Positions 22,161 to 32,659 of a stretch of 64,000 nucleotides of DNA are shown piece by piece. The stretch lies in the NCBI RefSeq assembly GCF_963678635.1, contig NC_087065.1, forward strand, positions 65,069,374-65,133,373, read 5' to 3'. The notes beneath the pieces are model-generated. The model was not told the origin of the DNA and ran no database searches. It was given only the letters and a program-made list of their open reading frames with translations. Position 1 is the first letter of the stretch; the number at the start of each line of letters is the position of its first letter. This stretch comes from Symsagittifera roscoffensis. Taxonomy: Eukaryota > Xenacoelomorpha > Acoela > Convolutidae. The translations under genes and the position numbers were made by a program.

Positions 22161-22641
22161 CGTACCATGGCCTTAGTGATTTTACTCGTTTCAATGTTTG
22201 ATCTCGAATCGAATCTATTTTCTGAACTCGTATCATTTCAGCATTTGAATTGTTCCTCATTTCATTAATTCGATCTTTCCTATATTTTGAAACTCTCTCA
22301 TTTTCTGGTTGATAGGTTTGTATCGACATAACTTCAAACTCACTACATGACCCAACACTTTCACTTATCTGATCGCATTCCTCTACAGATCCTTCCGAGT
22401 CTTCCGCAACTTCGCTTACTTGTTGAGATCTGCACATTTTTGCAAAGTGATTGGGTTTACCACAGTTCTTACAAGTTTTCCCCATCGCTGCACAATTTTT
22501 TAGATGTCCTTGATTGAATGTCCTTCCACATCTGTTACATGGTTTTGTTTTCATGTTGTGATTCTTGTTATTATTTTGTCTTTTGTTCGATTGCTTTCTG
22601 GTTTGATTCTTTGTTGTCCCTGACAAATTTCGAACTGCCAT
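22135..22641 (-). pseudogene. Gag nucleocapsid part of element 2
   Basis: Basic, Asn/Lys-rich start, then paired cysteine clusters: CNRCGRTFNQGHLKNC, and the canonical CX2CX4HX4C box CKNCGKPNHFAKMC. These match element 1. It is separated from the N-terminal Gag by a short damaged segment (22642-22732) and ends by frameshift into the protease. Confidence 0.86.
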
Positions 22642-22732
22642 TACAGGTTCTTGTTTTTTCTCACACCCGAGGTGTAATTGTTACTTGATCCTCCTGTAGC
22701 CGCTGCATTTGTCTTTTGGAACGCCATTGTGG

Positions 22733-23449
22733 TTAACTTGCTATGTCTAAGGTCTCGAATGTCAGCGTGTCGTGCAATGTCATGTTCTTCTTTTTTGAAA
22801 TAAATAGATCACGGACTATTTCTTTTTCCAATGTTCCCAGTTCTGATCGGGCTCCTTGCGCAGTTAGCGCTGCGTGAAATGATTCCAGAGATTCTCCAGA
22901 TTCTTGCATTCTCGTAAATAGCTTGTATCTTTCATACGTTACACATTTCACCTTTTGAAACGAAACTTCCGCCAGTTCTGTAATTTCACTGAACGTCATT
23001 TTCGATATTTCAGCATGTGGGTTCTTCTGTAGGAAACGTTTCTTTCCTTCTGTACCCAGAGACAAAAATAACCTGGACACCAGTTTCTTTTGTACTTTGT
23101 TATAGAAAACATTGTGTCCGACTCGTGGGCCCCTTGTCCTTCTCTCTTCATTCTCCAACAATACTCTATCTCTTGCTAGCTTGTCTCTAAGGGTCCTCGC
23201 ATTCCTCGCATCTTCATTCTTTCCCTCTCGGGGTGTTTCTGGTCGAGGGGGTGGTTCCTCTAGTATGTCTTTTGGTTCTTCCAAAATAATCTCTGGGTTC
23301 ACGTTTTCTTTAACCGTAACCGCCATGAGAAATTGTTCAAGCCAGATTTTGAATTGCCACGGAGGATCTAGATTCGCTGACGCCCAAAATACCGGGATTC
23401 CCATATCCGTTCTGTTATCTTGTGCTGCGAATCCTGCTGGCTGCGCCAT
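22733..23449 (-). pseudogene. Gag N-terminal (matrix/capsid-like) part of element 2
   Basis: 238 codons from ATG, beginning MAQPAGFAAQDNRTDMGIPV, collinear with element 1 Gag residues 1-240 at high similarity. The first bases of the ORF are the PBS. The frame is lost at LTFETLDIAS, where element 1 continues. Structural RNA-packaging protein; no enzyme motif. Confidence 0.9.
23428..23448 (-). other. Primer-binding site of element 2 (serine-tRNA-like), inside gag
   Basis: Starts TGGCGCAGCCAGCAGGAT directly at the LTR edge and matches further into a predicted T loop (next bases TCG). The complementary tRNA end would read CCTGC, TGGCTGC, G, CCA in order, which is T stem, acceptor strand, discriminator and CCA. 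A G discriminator points to serine. Confidence 0.78.
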
Positions 23450-23707
23450 GTGATTTGCGTTGCGATATCAAATGAAAACAAGTTGTAATTCAATACTTTA
23501 TTCTGAATATTGAATTTAGTTTTTTCTTTTCTTTGTTTTGGTATTGGTTACTGAGATCTAGATCAGTGCTGAAAATTTTGATCTCTCACTTAGTCTCAAT
23601 GTCATCACACACTGTGACCTTGAGTATACCATAAAAGTAATAAGTAAGCACCGTAGGTTGGTTGTACATACATAAACAATTACTGCTACTGCAGTAGCGG
23701 TATGACA
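23449..23707 (-). repeat. 5' LTR of element 2
   Basis: Plus strand TGTGATTTGCGTTG...GCGGTATGACA, 259 bp, followed by GCTAG (target duplication). Its inner edge abuts the PBS, so the terminal LTR base is shared with the gag ATG. Confidence 0.96.
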
Positions 23708-23712
23708 GCTAG

Positions 23713-23900
23713 CTAGTCGGTCTTATTAGTTTCACACTACTCAAGTGTTCACAATTGCTCTTTAATACCGTCCAAAATTTATAGTTTCTCAATATTTTTT
23801 CCCAAAAACTATTCGATATGGGTTAATGGTAAGAAACATTCATTGCTTTGCACTGTATAGGAGCAGTTTTGCTAATTTAAACGGTCTTTTCTAATCTAGC
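23713..23900. repeat. Right half of the interspersed repeat split by element 2
   Basis: Continues the match to the repeat copy at 3950-4200 (TCCAAAATTTATAGTTTCTC, ATGGGTTAATGG, ATAGGAGCAGT) directly after the target duplication, confirming that element 2 landed inside this older repeat. Confidence 0.6.
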
Positions 23901-25088
23901 CTCCCCCCAGCAAATAACTCAGACACAACAAATTAACAAGCACAGTGAATAATCATGTGTATTTTTATTTATTTGAACATAACTAGTAACTCTATGCGGC
24001 GCTAAGTTCAGTATTAACAAAACAAGGATGCACTTTTGTATGAATGAACTTAGGAATAAAAGCCCATTATTGTTTTTTTTTTTATAAATCCGCACACCGC
24101 GTCCACTAGTTACCCTAAACCAAAATTGTTAAGTTAGAAATTAATTCTTATATTTGAGGAATTGTCGCCTTTCTTAAATTTTGCGAGTTGCTTTTTTACG
24201 ATGTGCCTTTTGTTGCGAGTTGTCGCGCTATCATTTCTTATAGCGGTACTATAATAAAAAGAAACAATGCTCTATAGTAGTTTGGTATAAATTCACAGAA
24301 AAAGTCTGTTAAACATCGAAAAAAAATAATCCTGTAAGTGTTTTTTTTCTATTTAACCAACAAAGAGCCTAGGCCGGAGGTTAACTGTTGAAAATTCACC
24401 ATGTTTCAACTATCTTACAAAAACTCAACACACAAATTGCAGCGCACGTGCGATTTGAACCCGCAATAATCAGGATAGAAGATCAACAATTGGTTATATT
24501 TTGGCAGAAAAGCTACCTAAGCGAGAATTAGAGGACTGAGAGAGAGAGAGTGCACTGACCTTTGTCTAAAGTTCTCTTTAAAGTTTTCTTCCTGCGCAGA
24601 ATATTTTTCTTGAAAAATAAATCTTTTTTTTTGAGTGTGAAGTGGTAAATCAATTCAAAAAAGTTTAAATAAAAAATTTTAAAAAATCAATTGAAAATTT
24701 TTATAGAGTTTTGAAAATCATTAATTATAAAAACTCTAAAATATCCTGGGCGACATAAAAAGTATATTTGGAAGGATTGCAAACGCATGAAAACTTTTCC
24801 AGTCCAAATAACCACAATAGCCCGAAGTCAAACATCTATACAAACTCTTCACATACATAAGTTACCATGTTGCTTAAAAAGATTTGACTTCTTTCAAGAA
24901 AGTCTTAAAGTATTTCCACCTCGACAGATATTTAGTTGGCTGAATGAAATTTGAGTCGCGTTTTAAGTTGAAATATTAAATGGATATTGCAATTGACCCT
25001 ATCCCAACTGCTGAATAAATCCGAAAAATTTGAGATAAAGTCTAATATAAAAAAGCAATTTTCTGATAATTGATAATGTTCTGATCGG
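23901..25088. other. Intron sequence, no gene recognised
   Basis: AT-rich, with a short (AG)n run near 24541-24551 and a copy of the TTGTTGCGAGTTGTCGCG dispersed motif near 24213. No open frame of interest. The final eight bases are the target duplication of MITE copy C. Confidence 0.45.
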
Positions 25089-25305
25089 CAGGGGCGGATT
25101 TAGGAGGGGCAGGGGGATGTGGTGGACGTTTCTTTCTTTCTTGCATTATTTGAGTTATCCTCTTTTGGTGGCGGCGCAGAAAATTTGACCAAAACAGTGT
25201 CTTTTTAGTGCTTTGGAAGAACTCGGAAAATCAATTTGGTCGACAAAATTTACACAAATTTTTTCAAAATCCGCTCCGTTCGAGAAAATCCTAGATCCGC
25301 CCCTG
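25089..25305. mobile_element. MITE copy C: 217-bp hAT-like element with 8-bp TSD
   Basis: Imperfect terminal inverted repeats CAGGGGCGGATTTAGGA / TCCTAGATCCGCCCCTG, flanked by CTGATCGG (25081-25088) and CTAATCGG (25306-25313), one mismatch in eight. The CAGGGG...CCCCTG ends and the 8-bp duplication are hallmarks of hAT transposons. No transposase. It is inverted relative to copies A and B. The minus ORF across it (25155-25415) is a shadow. Confidence 0.88.
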
Positions 25306-25735
25306 CTAATCGGTATAATGATTAGAAGGAAAACAAAAAAATGTAAGGCTCTGAAAATGTGAGACTCTGAAAAAAATGTAAGGCCTAAGAGATAAATCAG
25401 CAATTTTAATTGCAAATTTAGCGCTAGTTTTTCTTAAAAAATCGCTTATTCATCGATCTATGAAATAACACAAGGTCATCCATGGAAATGTTATTTACAC
25501 TGGATAAGCAATTTTCATCAGTGATCAGATTTTTACTAGGAACTCAACCCGTGAAACAAGGATATCAAAACTGGATCGTCCTAATTGGGTTTGAGTTTGA
25601 CTTTTGTACGGAAAAAGAGGATTTACCATCGAAGTGTTTACCATCGGAGGATTTAACTATTTAGCCAGTGCTCTTGAATTGTTTAATAGTTTCCCATGAA
25701 ACCTGAACTTTCAAACTGTTAGATGTCTTCTGTAG

Positions 25736-25922
25736 GTCCGCCCAGTCGTACCAGAGTCTTTACTCGATGGGGGAGCACATGGCCTTCTACGAACACGTGT
25801 TCGGCATGGGGGGCTCATTGCACGACAACTCCCTTCCTGCCATCATCATGCGGATGGAGAAGCAGTCTCTGGACACTGCCAAATTCAAAACAGAATCCAA
25901 GAACAAACAATCTAACCAATGA
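25736..25922 (+). CDS. Host gene, candidate last exon F
   Basis: After the acceptor GATGTCTTCTGTAG, one base completes the lysine codon started in exon E. The frame then reads SAQSYQSLYSMGEHMAFYEH...LPAIIMRMEKQSLDTAKFKT and stops at TGA 25920-25922. Phase compatibility across a 9.4-kb intron containing element 2 supports this join. The C-terminus is short and basic. No canonical AATAAA is seen in the next few hundred bases. Protein family not recognised. Confidence 0.75.
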
Positions 25923-27829
25923 AATCAAAGCTAAATACAGATAGTCGATAAAGAAGAAAACGAGAAATACTTTAGTGTATTTTTCCATCCAGCTGGGAGG
26001 GTCAAACAGAAGATTTTCATAGCACTTTGCTTAGAAACGTATTATTTCAGTTTTGAAGTGCTTAACTTCAGCAAATTGAAAATTATTTAATTATCAAGCT
26101 GCAGATAAACATCGAATACAAAATACACTGTCATTAAAATCTACAAAGATTGACAACAAGTATTCCATGTGATGAAATTTTGAGGAAAAAAACTTGGTTA
26201 CAACAAAAGCTTCGTGAGTTTTGTACGGATTACTATACTCATAGAGTAATTTCAGATAAGGTACACCGTCTGCTCGTCACGCTATCTTATTTTCGGCCGG
26301 ATAGATTCGTGCAATTTGTTAGTTTAATACCAATCTTAATCTTACTCTTATATCTCCTAGTCTCAATAGATCTAGTGTATACTGGTTTCTGCGAGTTAGT
26401 TTCCAGAAGGAGAACAACTGTATTCTAAGTTTAATTCAAATTGCGCTGGTGCTGAAACTACAAGTAGTTTCAGCACTTACAAATAAGTGTGAAATTTAGT
26501 TATGGAATATGATTGGTTAGTTAAGGTTATTTTATAGAATTAGAGAATTATATTTATAACCAATTAGAAATTCTAGTTTAGAATTGGTTCCACCCATCCG
26601 GGGTTTAGAGAGTTTTTAGTTTTTATTGTTTTAATGTAGTGAAGGACGGTTGATGTAAAATCCTTTGGAAGTTGCGAGCATTGGCTTCTTGGGGGAAGAA
26701 GAAGTGTGTCTGTTGGTGTTTAACGAGTGAAGATTGTCATGTTCGTATTTGTAGATGGGTCTCGTTTATCGTGGTAGTCTTGTGTGAATGTGTCAAGAAT
26801 TCTGATCGATACAATGATGTATCGATTTCATTAAGTTTGGAGCGAGACTGCGTGCAGGGTGAAGTTTGACTTTTCCGTGTGAAGTGCCAAGTGACTAGGA
26901 TCTGTACGTGTGGTCAACATCGAGATGGCCATTGGTCTGGTTCAATGATTTTCCTTAGCTGCAATGTTGGGTCCATACTATAAATCCTTTGAGGTAGTGA
27001 CTTTAGGCAGCAAATCAAATAGATTTGCCCTTCCGAAGTTGGAAAGTGATTGGATTGTCGTCTCCTTTGCTGCTCGTCTTTTGGGCTTTACGAAATCTAT
27101 ACATACTTCATTTATCTTTTACAAATATAAATTGCTTTGTTAATTTTAGTTTAATTCCGCGGGCTTTGCTATTAGTTTGTGGTTTTGTGACGTTAGTAAG
27201 CTGCGTTGGTTATTGTAGTTTATAAAGTAATTCCTTCCAACCGGGTTAAAGGAAAGTTTGAATCGTGTGAAAACTGGTTCGAGTTGTAATCAGTCAAAGT
27301 TAAAACTTAAAACTATTTAAACAATTCTTCGTGGGCGAGCTGTGCGATTGTGGGAAGAGTTTATAGGCGAGTGAATGATTCAAATTTTATAAACGAAGCG
27401 TCCTGTAAAAAGGTTAGTACTTTGAATTTATCTGCAATTTTTTATGAATTTACTGCGTTGGAATTTCAATTTTAGTGCTTTTGAGAAATTTTAATTTATA
27501 AATTTACTGCTGGGTGAAAAATTTTTATTGCATTGGGTTATTATTTAATAATTTACTGCTATTTGTGAGAAATTTTACAGATTTTTTAATTTTTTTGCGG
27601 TTTGTTAATACGAGTTTAGAATTTTTAAGAAGAAATTTTCAATTTTTCGTTTGTTTTTGTCTATTTTAGTTGATGTTTTGATCAGATCTAAAAAGAAGGT
27701 GAAACATTTATAAAAATTGGTTAGTTGTTTTTTGAATTCATTGGTGTATAATACATAATTCATTTTACTTAATCATCAGCAAAAAATCCATTTGAAAAAA
27801 TATCGTGAATGACGTTTGATTTTGTTAGA
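25923..27829. other. No gene recognised; possible outer end (3' LTR side) of element 4
   Basis: AT-rich, with no convincing ORF. It holds a perfect inverted repeat at 26449-26476. By position, the 3' LTR of the minus-strand element 4 should lie somewhere here, but I found no matching copy in the 610 bases available beyond its 5' end, so no LTR can be assigned. Confidence 0.4.
26449..26476. repeat. Perfect 13-bp inverted repeat, 2-nt loop
   Basis: Arms GTGCTGAAACTAC and GTAGTTTCAGCAC are separated by AA. It lies between the host gene end and the element 4 remnants, not near a coding region. It could be a foldback tip, a terminus of an unrecognised element or a chance palindrome. Confidence 0.85.
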
Positions 27830-28574
27830 AATTTAGCAAGTAAGCGGGTGATATATTTAGTTTGCAGTAGTGGTCAAAGCTGTTCAAGTGCTTTGATGAT
27901 CTTGTGTTCTTCACTACTTGGTGAGAAGTCATGCGGGGTGTTTTGGATTAGATTATAAAGCTTCTGATTATATTTGATGTTATGAATGTATTCTAGGATT
28001 GGGATTTCAACGGGCTGTATATATTCGTGAGGGACAATTAGTGGACGGGATTCATCAACACTAAAAGTTCGGGTTAGTGGGCAGAAGTCGTAGTTTCTAA
28101 TGATTCATTGCATGTTAGTGTCTTTGATACAATATGTAAAATTTAAGAAGAATGGTGAAGTGTATATGGAGCTAATGACTTGAAATTGATGGTGTGGGTT
28201 TCGTGATGGTGTATTAGTTGTGTATTGGTGTTGTATGAATTTGTAACAAGTGTATGTGTGAGTTTGTTTTGTGCGTAACATAATTCACGTTCTTTGGGTG
28301 TTAGGAAATTAAAGGTTAATGAAAAGTGGTTAAATTTACTGAAATAAGAGTCGAGAGCTTTTGTGTCGCGAAGTGCTGCGGATATAATCTGGTCATTTTT
28401 TTTATTCATGCAGTTGATAGTAAATACATATGAGGATTTGATGAAAAGTTTCTCAGTTATTTGGGGGTTAGCGTTTTTATCGTACATTCGAAAAAATATC
28501 TTCATTTGGTTGTGCAATGGCGTGATCATAATGGTTAATTGAAAATCTATCAGCTTTTTGTGCAGTGAATCCAT
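27830..28574 (-). pseudogene. Unrecognised ORF at the 3' end of element 4
   Basis: 143 codons are open from 28574 to 28143 (MDSLHKKLIDFQLTIMI...). Beyond its stop, the same strand continues with protein-like sequence (DESRPLIVPHEYIQPVEI) to about 27830, so the original protein was longer. No motif recognised. Position after env resembles accessory or env-tail genes of retrovirus-like elements, but that is only positional. Confidence 0.45.
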
Positions 28575-28770
28575 TCAGTGTTTTGTTTAATACGATAGTT
28601 GTGAACTTTTTTTCGTAAAATGCTGTAGTGAGATGATATAGCCTAGTTTGACATAGTTCATTATCATCTAGATTATTATATAGTGGATGTGATAATGGGT
28701 TACTGAAGTGATAGTATGAGGTCTATGAAAATGTGGGAAATAATGCATTTTCGTAAACGTAATTTGGTTG

Positions 28771-29468
28771 TTAGTTGTTAAGATTTGATTGATAGTAAGT
28801 ATATTGTGGAAAAAACGGCAAGCATACTTGGAGAAGTTCTTTTGTCTTAGTATGAAGTGGATGATCCATAATGGTCTGAGCTGTTCGAGGACTAGAAGGG
28901 AACGGAGTTTTGGGGAGTTTTCGTTTAAATACTCGGTGGGCTCGGGTTCCTCTAGTAGTGGATGGGGAGTTGGAGGATTCTGAGGAAAGGATGGTCTGTG
29001 AGAGATGATAAATGGTTAGTGTGCTAGGGTGTTGTAGTTGTTGTGGAGGGGTTATGAATTTATCTAAATCGTTTTCAAGTTCGATGTCAACGGGGCTAGA
29101 GTGGTCAGGTGGGTCGCTGGTCATTGGGGAGTAGATTGGGGTTGCATCAGTATAGGAGGAAGGGGCTGAGGAAGGTTCATCGGGGATTTGAGTATGGATG
29201 GGTTGAAAGGGGGGTGGGGAAAAAGTGGATGGGCTAGGTTCGCAGTCTGCGAATTCATCGGGGTTTCAATATCAGAGTGATTAAATTGTGAAATGGTGTG
29301 AAAAACTGTGTTCGTTGAAGTGTTGTCTGAGTCCATGCTTGGTGAATTTTTAGTATATGATGATTTAGGGTAGGGAGGAAAATCAAAAAGTGGGGAGATC
29401 TGGTAGTGACGTTGGAAGTTGGATGGGTATGAAAGGGAACGGTTGAGGGATCCAATCTGGCGGCTCAT
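28771..29468 (-). pseudogene. Proline/serine-rich ORF of element 4 (two overlapping frames)
   Basis: Two ORFs (29121-29468 and 28771-29124) overlap by 4 bases in different frames and share composition: many Pro, Ser, Thr and Asn with few hydrophobics, ending in a short basic segment. They could be one gene split by a frameshift or two adjacent reading frames. The composition suggests a disordered cytoplasmic or structural region. No family recognised. Confidence 0.5.
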
Positions 29469-29793
29469 CGTGAGCTAAAAAGATGGTTGTTCTGAGAACA
29501 GAAATTAGTGGTATGTGGATGTTCTACAATTTGTTCATACGTCTCGTCGACATTTGGTTGTTGTGCTACAATGTGGGTAACTGGATTTTGTGGGTATCTA
29601 TGAGATGTGCTCTGTTAAGGATTACTTCCTGTAATTTCGTGGTACTAAAAATAATGGATGGTTATTTTGTAATGTATGTAATTGTGGTGCAGTAGGTGTT
29701 GTATTTCCAGTGTCTTGTGAGTTATCCTATGTATTGGGTTTAGTTGATAGTTTTTTATTGTATTCACTTATTTGAGCGTCTAAAAGTATTTTG

Positions 29794-32015
29794 TTAATTG
29801 AGGTTGAAATTTATTCCAAAAAATCCTACGAAGAGTATTCGTGCTACACTTGCTTGTTTGTTTACTTGTGTGTGTATTGCGCATGTATTGTAAATTCCTT
29901 TCAATAATGAAAAAAGAAATCCAAAAAAAAAATTAACATTCCATATAATATAGTCAATTTTTCTAAGATGTATTAGGGCCATCCTAGAAACGCGAGTAGT
30001 TCATTTTTTAAAAATTCTAAAAATTTTGATAGGGGAAACATCTTGTGGACGGTATTTTTCACCGTTTAGATAAAGGTAATCTTTTATATCTTTAAAAATA
30101 CCACTGCAGTCTTGTGTTTAGATGTCTGAAAATCCTGCGGTTTCTGCAAGTTTTCGTAAATTTTGGTCAATGGATTGTCTTTGTATTGTGTCCATTTTTG
30201 TGAGGAGTTCTTGAAATTGTTGTGTGCGGATGTGATACTGTATATCTGATCTGGTGTATAAACCTATTGATTGTAGTTCTTTATTTGGGTTTCTAGTAAT
30301 AGCTGTAATACTTTCTGGTGAAAATTTTTTTAATGGTGGCATAAGTGTTGGGTATGGTGTGAGAAGATAATATTTATCTTCATCGGGATTTAATTGTACA
30401 ACATTGTGGCTATTTTCAAATCCACATGGGACGGCTGCATCCCAAAAACATGTTCTCCTAGAGAGCGTGTCAACAAAATGTACTTTATTTTTGTAGAATA
30501 TGGGAATTCTTTTGAAACATCTTTTATCTTCAAATACATATAATGGTGATACTCTTTTCGTACATGTGTAATCTCATAATATATTTCCTTCGAAGTCAAT
30601 AAAATTTGATCTATTTCCTGACAACAAATATCCTGCATAAGGTATTTTAAATACTGCAAGTGCAAGTGATTGTAGGACTTGTGTGCATTCAAGTTCACAT
30701 AAATGATGAAGTGTTTCTAGTTCTGATAGTGACATTTCGTGAAAAATTCTATTTATTGTGTAATCTAATTTCATGTCTAAGTGGATGTCATACTGAACTG
30801 CACCAAAATAGGTATTGTTCATAAGTGATAGTTCTTGTAAGCGTGTTCACCTGTTGTCTTGTGGTCGACGTTTTCCACCACTTCTTCCTGTATTTTTTTA
30901 GAAATGTACTGGGATGTATGCATTTTCGTCGCTATTTGAGATGTGATGTGTCAGATTTTGGTGTAATTTTTAGATTTCCTGTGTTCATGTCAAAACCTTT
31001 TTCGTATTCGACAAGAATTTCTGAGTATTGCGTTTTAAAAACAGGAGTGTTATATTTGCAAGCGAGTTCCGTTTTTGGGTACATTTGAAAACGTGTTTGT
31101 TTGTTTTCTATATTATTAATAATTTTGAAACATTGATTGTTTCGTCTGACTTTTTCAGGGTTTACTTCATCTTATGGGATGGATTCAATGAAGTGTTTTT
31201 GATGACATTTAATCATCTTGCGTGTAGTTTTGCAACTTGAAATCTGGTGTATGTGTCTTCGGGGAACCAGACAATTGTTGCTTGTGTTCTTGTCCCAGTC
31301 CACTTAAAAGATGACTGTTGTCATCTTTTAAGTCTCGTGTTAATTAAATTTTTTCTAGTTGAAATTTCTAATCAAAAAACATAATTTCTTGATATCCTTT
31401 GTTTTTTGTGTCAGCTTTGCAATTAGAAGGGTTGTTATTTCCAATGTGTGGTATTTAATTTTTATCATGGATATCATAAGTTAATTGTCCATGTACGCCG
31501 TGGACTGGGAGTTTGTCATCTAATGTATATGACCTTGGTATCTTTCAAGTTCCACTTGATGTACAGAGTCGATTTGTGCCTTTATTTGTGGTTTATTTTA
31601 GTCTATTAAGTTCGTTTTTTACAATCTTCATGGCCAAGATGTAAAAGTCTTTCTATATTACTTTGATAGAAAGATTCGTGATCAAGTCTATTTTTCCGTT
31701 TGAGACTTGAGAACAATTTACTTTTTTCTCTCAGAATGTTGCGTAAACTTGTATCCTGTTAATGTTGTAGCTCTGGCTTTCGAATAAGTTGTCGCTACTA
31801 TACTTGTTGTTTCTATTTCTTGGTTCAGACTCGCATTGAGTTACTTGATTTATAGCGTATTTATGTAGTATTTTTTGTTCATTTTCTTCACAACCATAGC
31901 GTGTGACTAATAAACCTTTCGAGTGGAAGGGTTTTTTTTTATTTGTTGTTTCTGAAAACGAAAAAGGGGGTAGTGTCTGAAAAAGAAAAATTATTAAAAA
32001 ATACTTGTGTAGCAT
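29794..32015 (-). pseudogene. Env-like glycoprotein gene of element 4, decayed
   Basis: At 32015 an ATG opens a hydrophobic signal-peptide-like start (KYFLIIFLFQTLPPFSFS), followed by a cysteine-bearing ectodomain start (TRYGCEENEQ). Later fragments in other frames (30574-30822, 30390-30698, 30118-30342) look like an ectodomain with Cys and helix-rich segments. A hydrophobic, membrane-spanning-like stretch lies at 29794-29982 (FFFGFLFSLLKGIYNTCAI). The order after integrase, a signal peptide and a C-terminal membrane segment are what an envelope gene shows. The fusion-protein class cannot be assigned by eye. Multiple stops and frameshifts make it non-functional. Confidence 0.6.
31302..31333. 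repeat. Perfect 14-bp inverted repeat, 4-nt loop
   Basis: ACTTAAAAGATGAC and its exact complement flank TGTT, inside the decayed env-like gene of element 4. In an otherwise heavily mutated region a perfect 14-bp stem is notable; it may be a later foldback insertion or chance. Confidence 0.85.
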
Positions 32016-32659
32016 AGTACTGAAAAGGGATTATAGAATGTGATGTATCCAAGTGTCGTATTTATAGATCATTTCTGTTGTGATAAATGGGGGAGGTAAT
32101 AATTGAGCTGTTATATTTGGTGGAGCTAAGGGGAGAGATTGATGTACTAGATTGTTTAATTTTAAATTTCAAATTTAAGTGTTAAATTGTCTTGTATAAG
32201 AATTTGTATGTTGTTCGGATGTGGGGGTTGATCCTAAGGAGTCCGATGGTATTTTTGGACTGTTTTGTTGTGAGCTGGATTGTAATGGTGGGGAGGGTAC
32301 TTTGAATTGTACTGCTGGAAAGATCTAAAGGATTTGGAGTTGGCGATGAGGGTATATTAAAATAAACTCTGGGAGTTGTAAACTTTCTATTTTGTCTTGG
32401 ATGTATGATTTGTCTATTTATTGTGAATGTAATTTAGTTTTGACTTGGGTGTCTTGTTCTATTAAGGTCTTGCTGAAGGGAGGGTTTATATCATATGTTG
32501 GTTCGTATTGCCGTTCGCTTAGGGGTGCGTGGCGAACTACAGGCTCTAAAGGTTCTGATAATAGTGAATGTCTTTCTTCAAGTGAATATGGGTTTTCTTG
32601 AAATTAAATACGGGTTGATGATTGAGGGTGGTTTGTCTGACTGCATGTTGGTGTTGTTG

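Larger units (their letters stand above)
16663..23707 (-). mobile_element. Element 2: complete but mutated Ty3/gypsy-type LTR retrotransposon (7,045 bp)
   Basis: Bounded by two 259-bp LTRs with about five differences between them (~98% identity) and flanked by the 5-bp direct repeat GCTAG (16658-16662, 23708-23712). Orientation is minus: PBS and gag at the right, polypurine tract at 16922-16933. Gene order is Gag, protease, RT, RNase H, long spacer, integrase, acidic tail. Several frameshifts and a TAA interrupt the coding region, mostly at T/A runs, so it is probably non-autonomous now unless some are assembly errors. It lies in the intron between host exons E and F, antisense to the gene. 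Confidence 0.96.

Noticed and set aside
9000-24240. CRISPR-like array made of spaced repeats
   Set aside because: Repeats are tandem minisatellites without unique spacers, in a eukaryotic context.
24430-24530. tRNA gene or tRNA-derived SINE on the minus strand
   Set aside because: There is a 10/11 B-box match (GGTTCAAATCG), but no clear A box, acceptor pairing or anticodon arm could be drawn; too weak to list.
26457-27420. 3' LTR of element 4
   Set aside because: Right position, but no matching copy found in 63391-64000 and no polypurine tract beside it; left unassigned.
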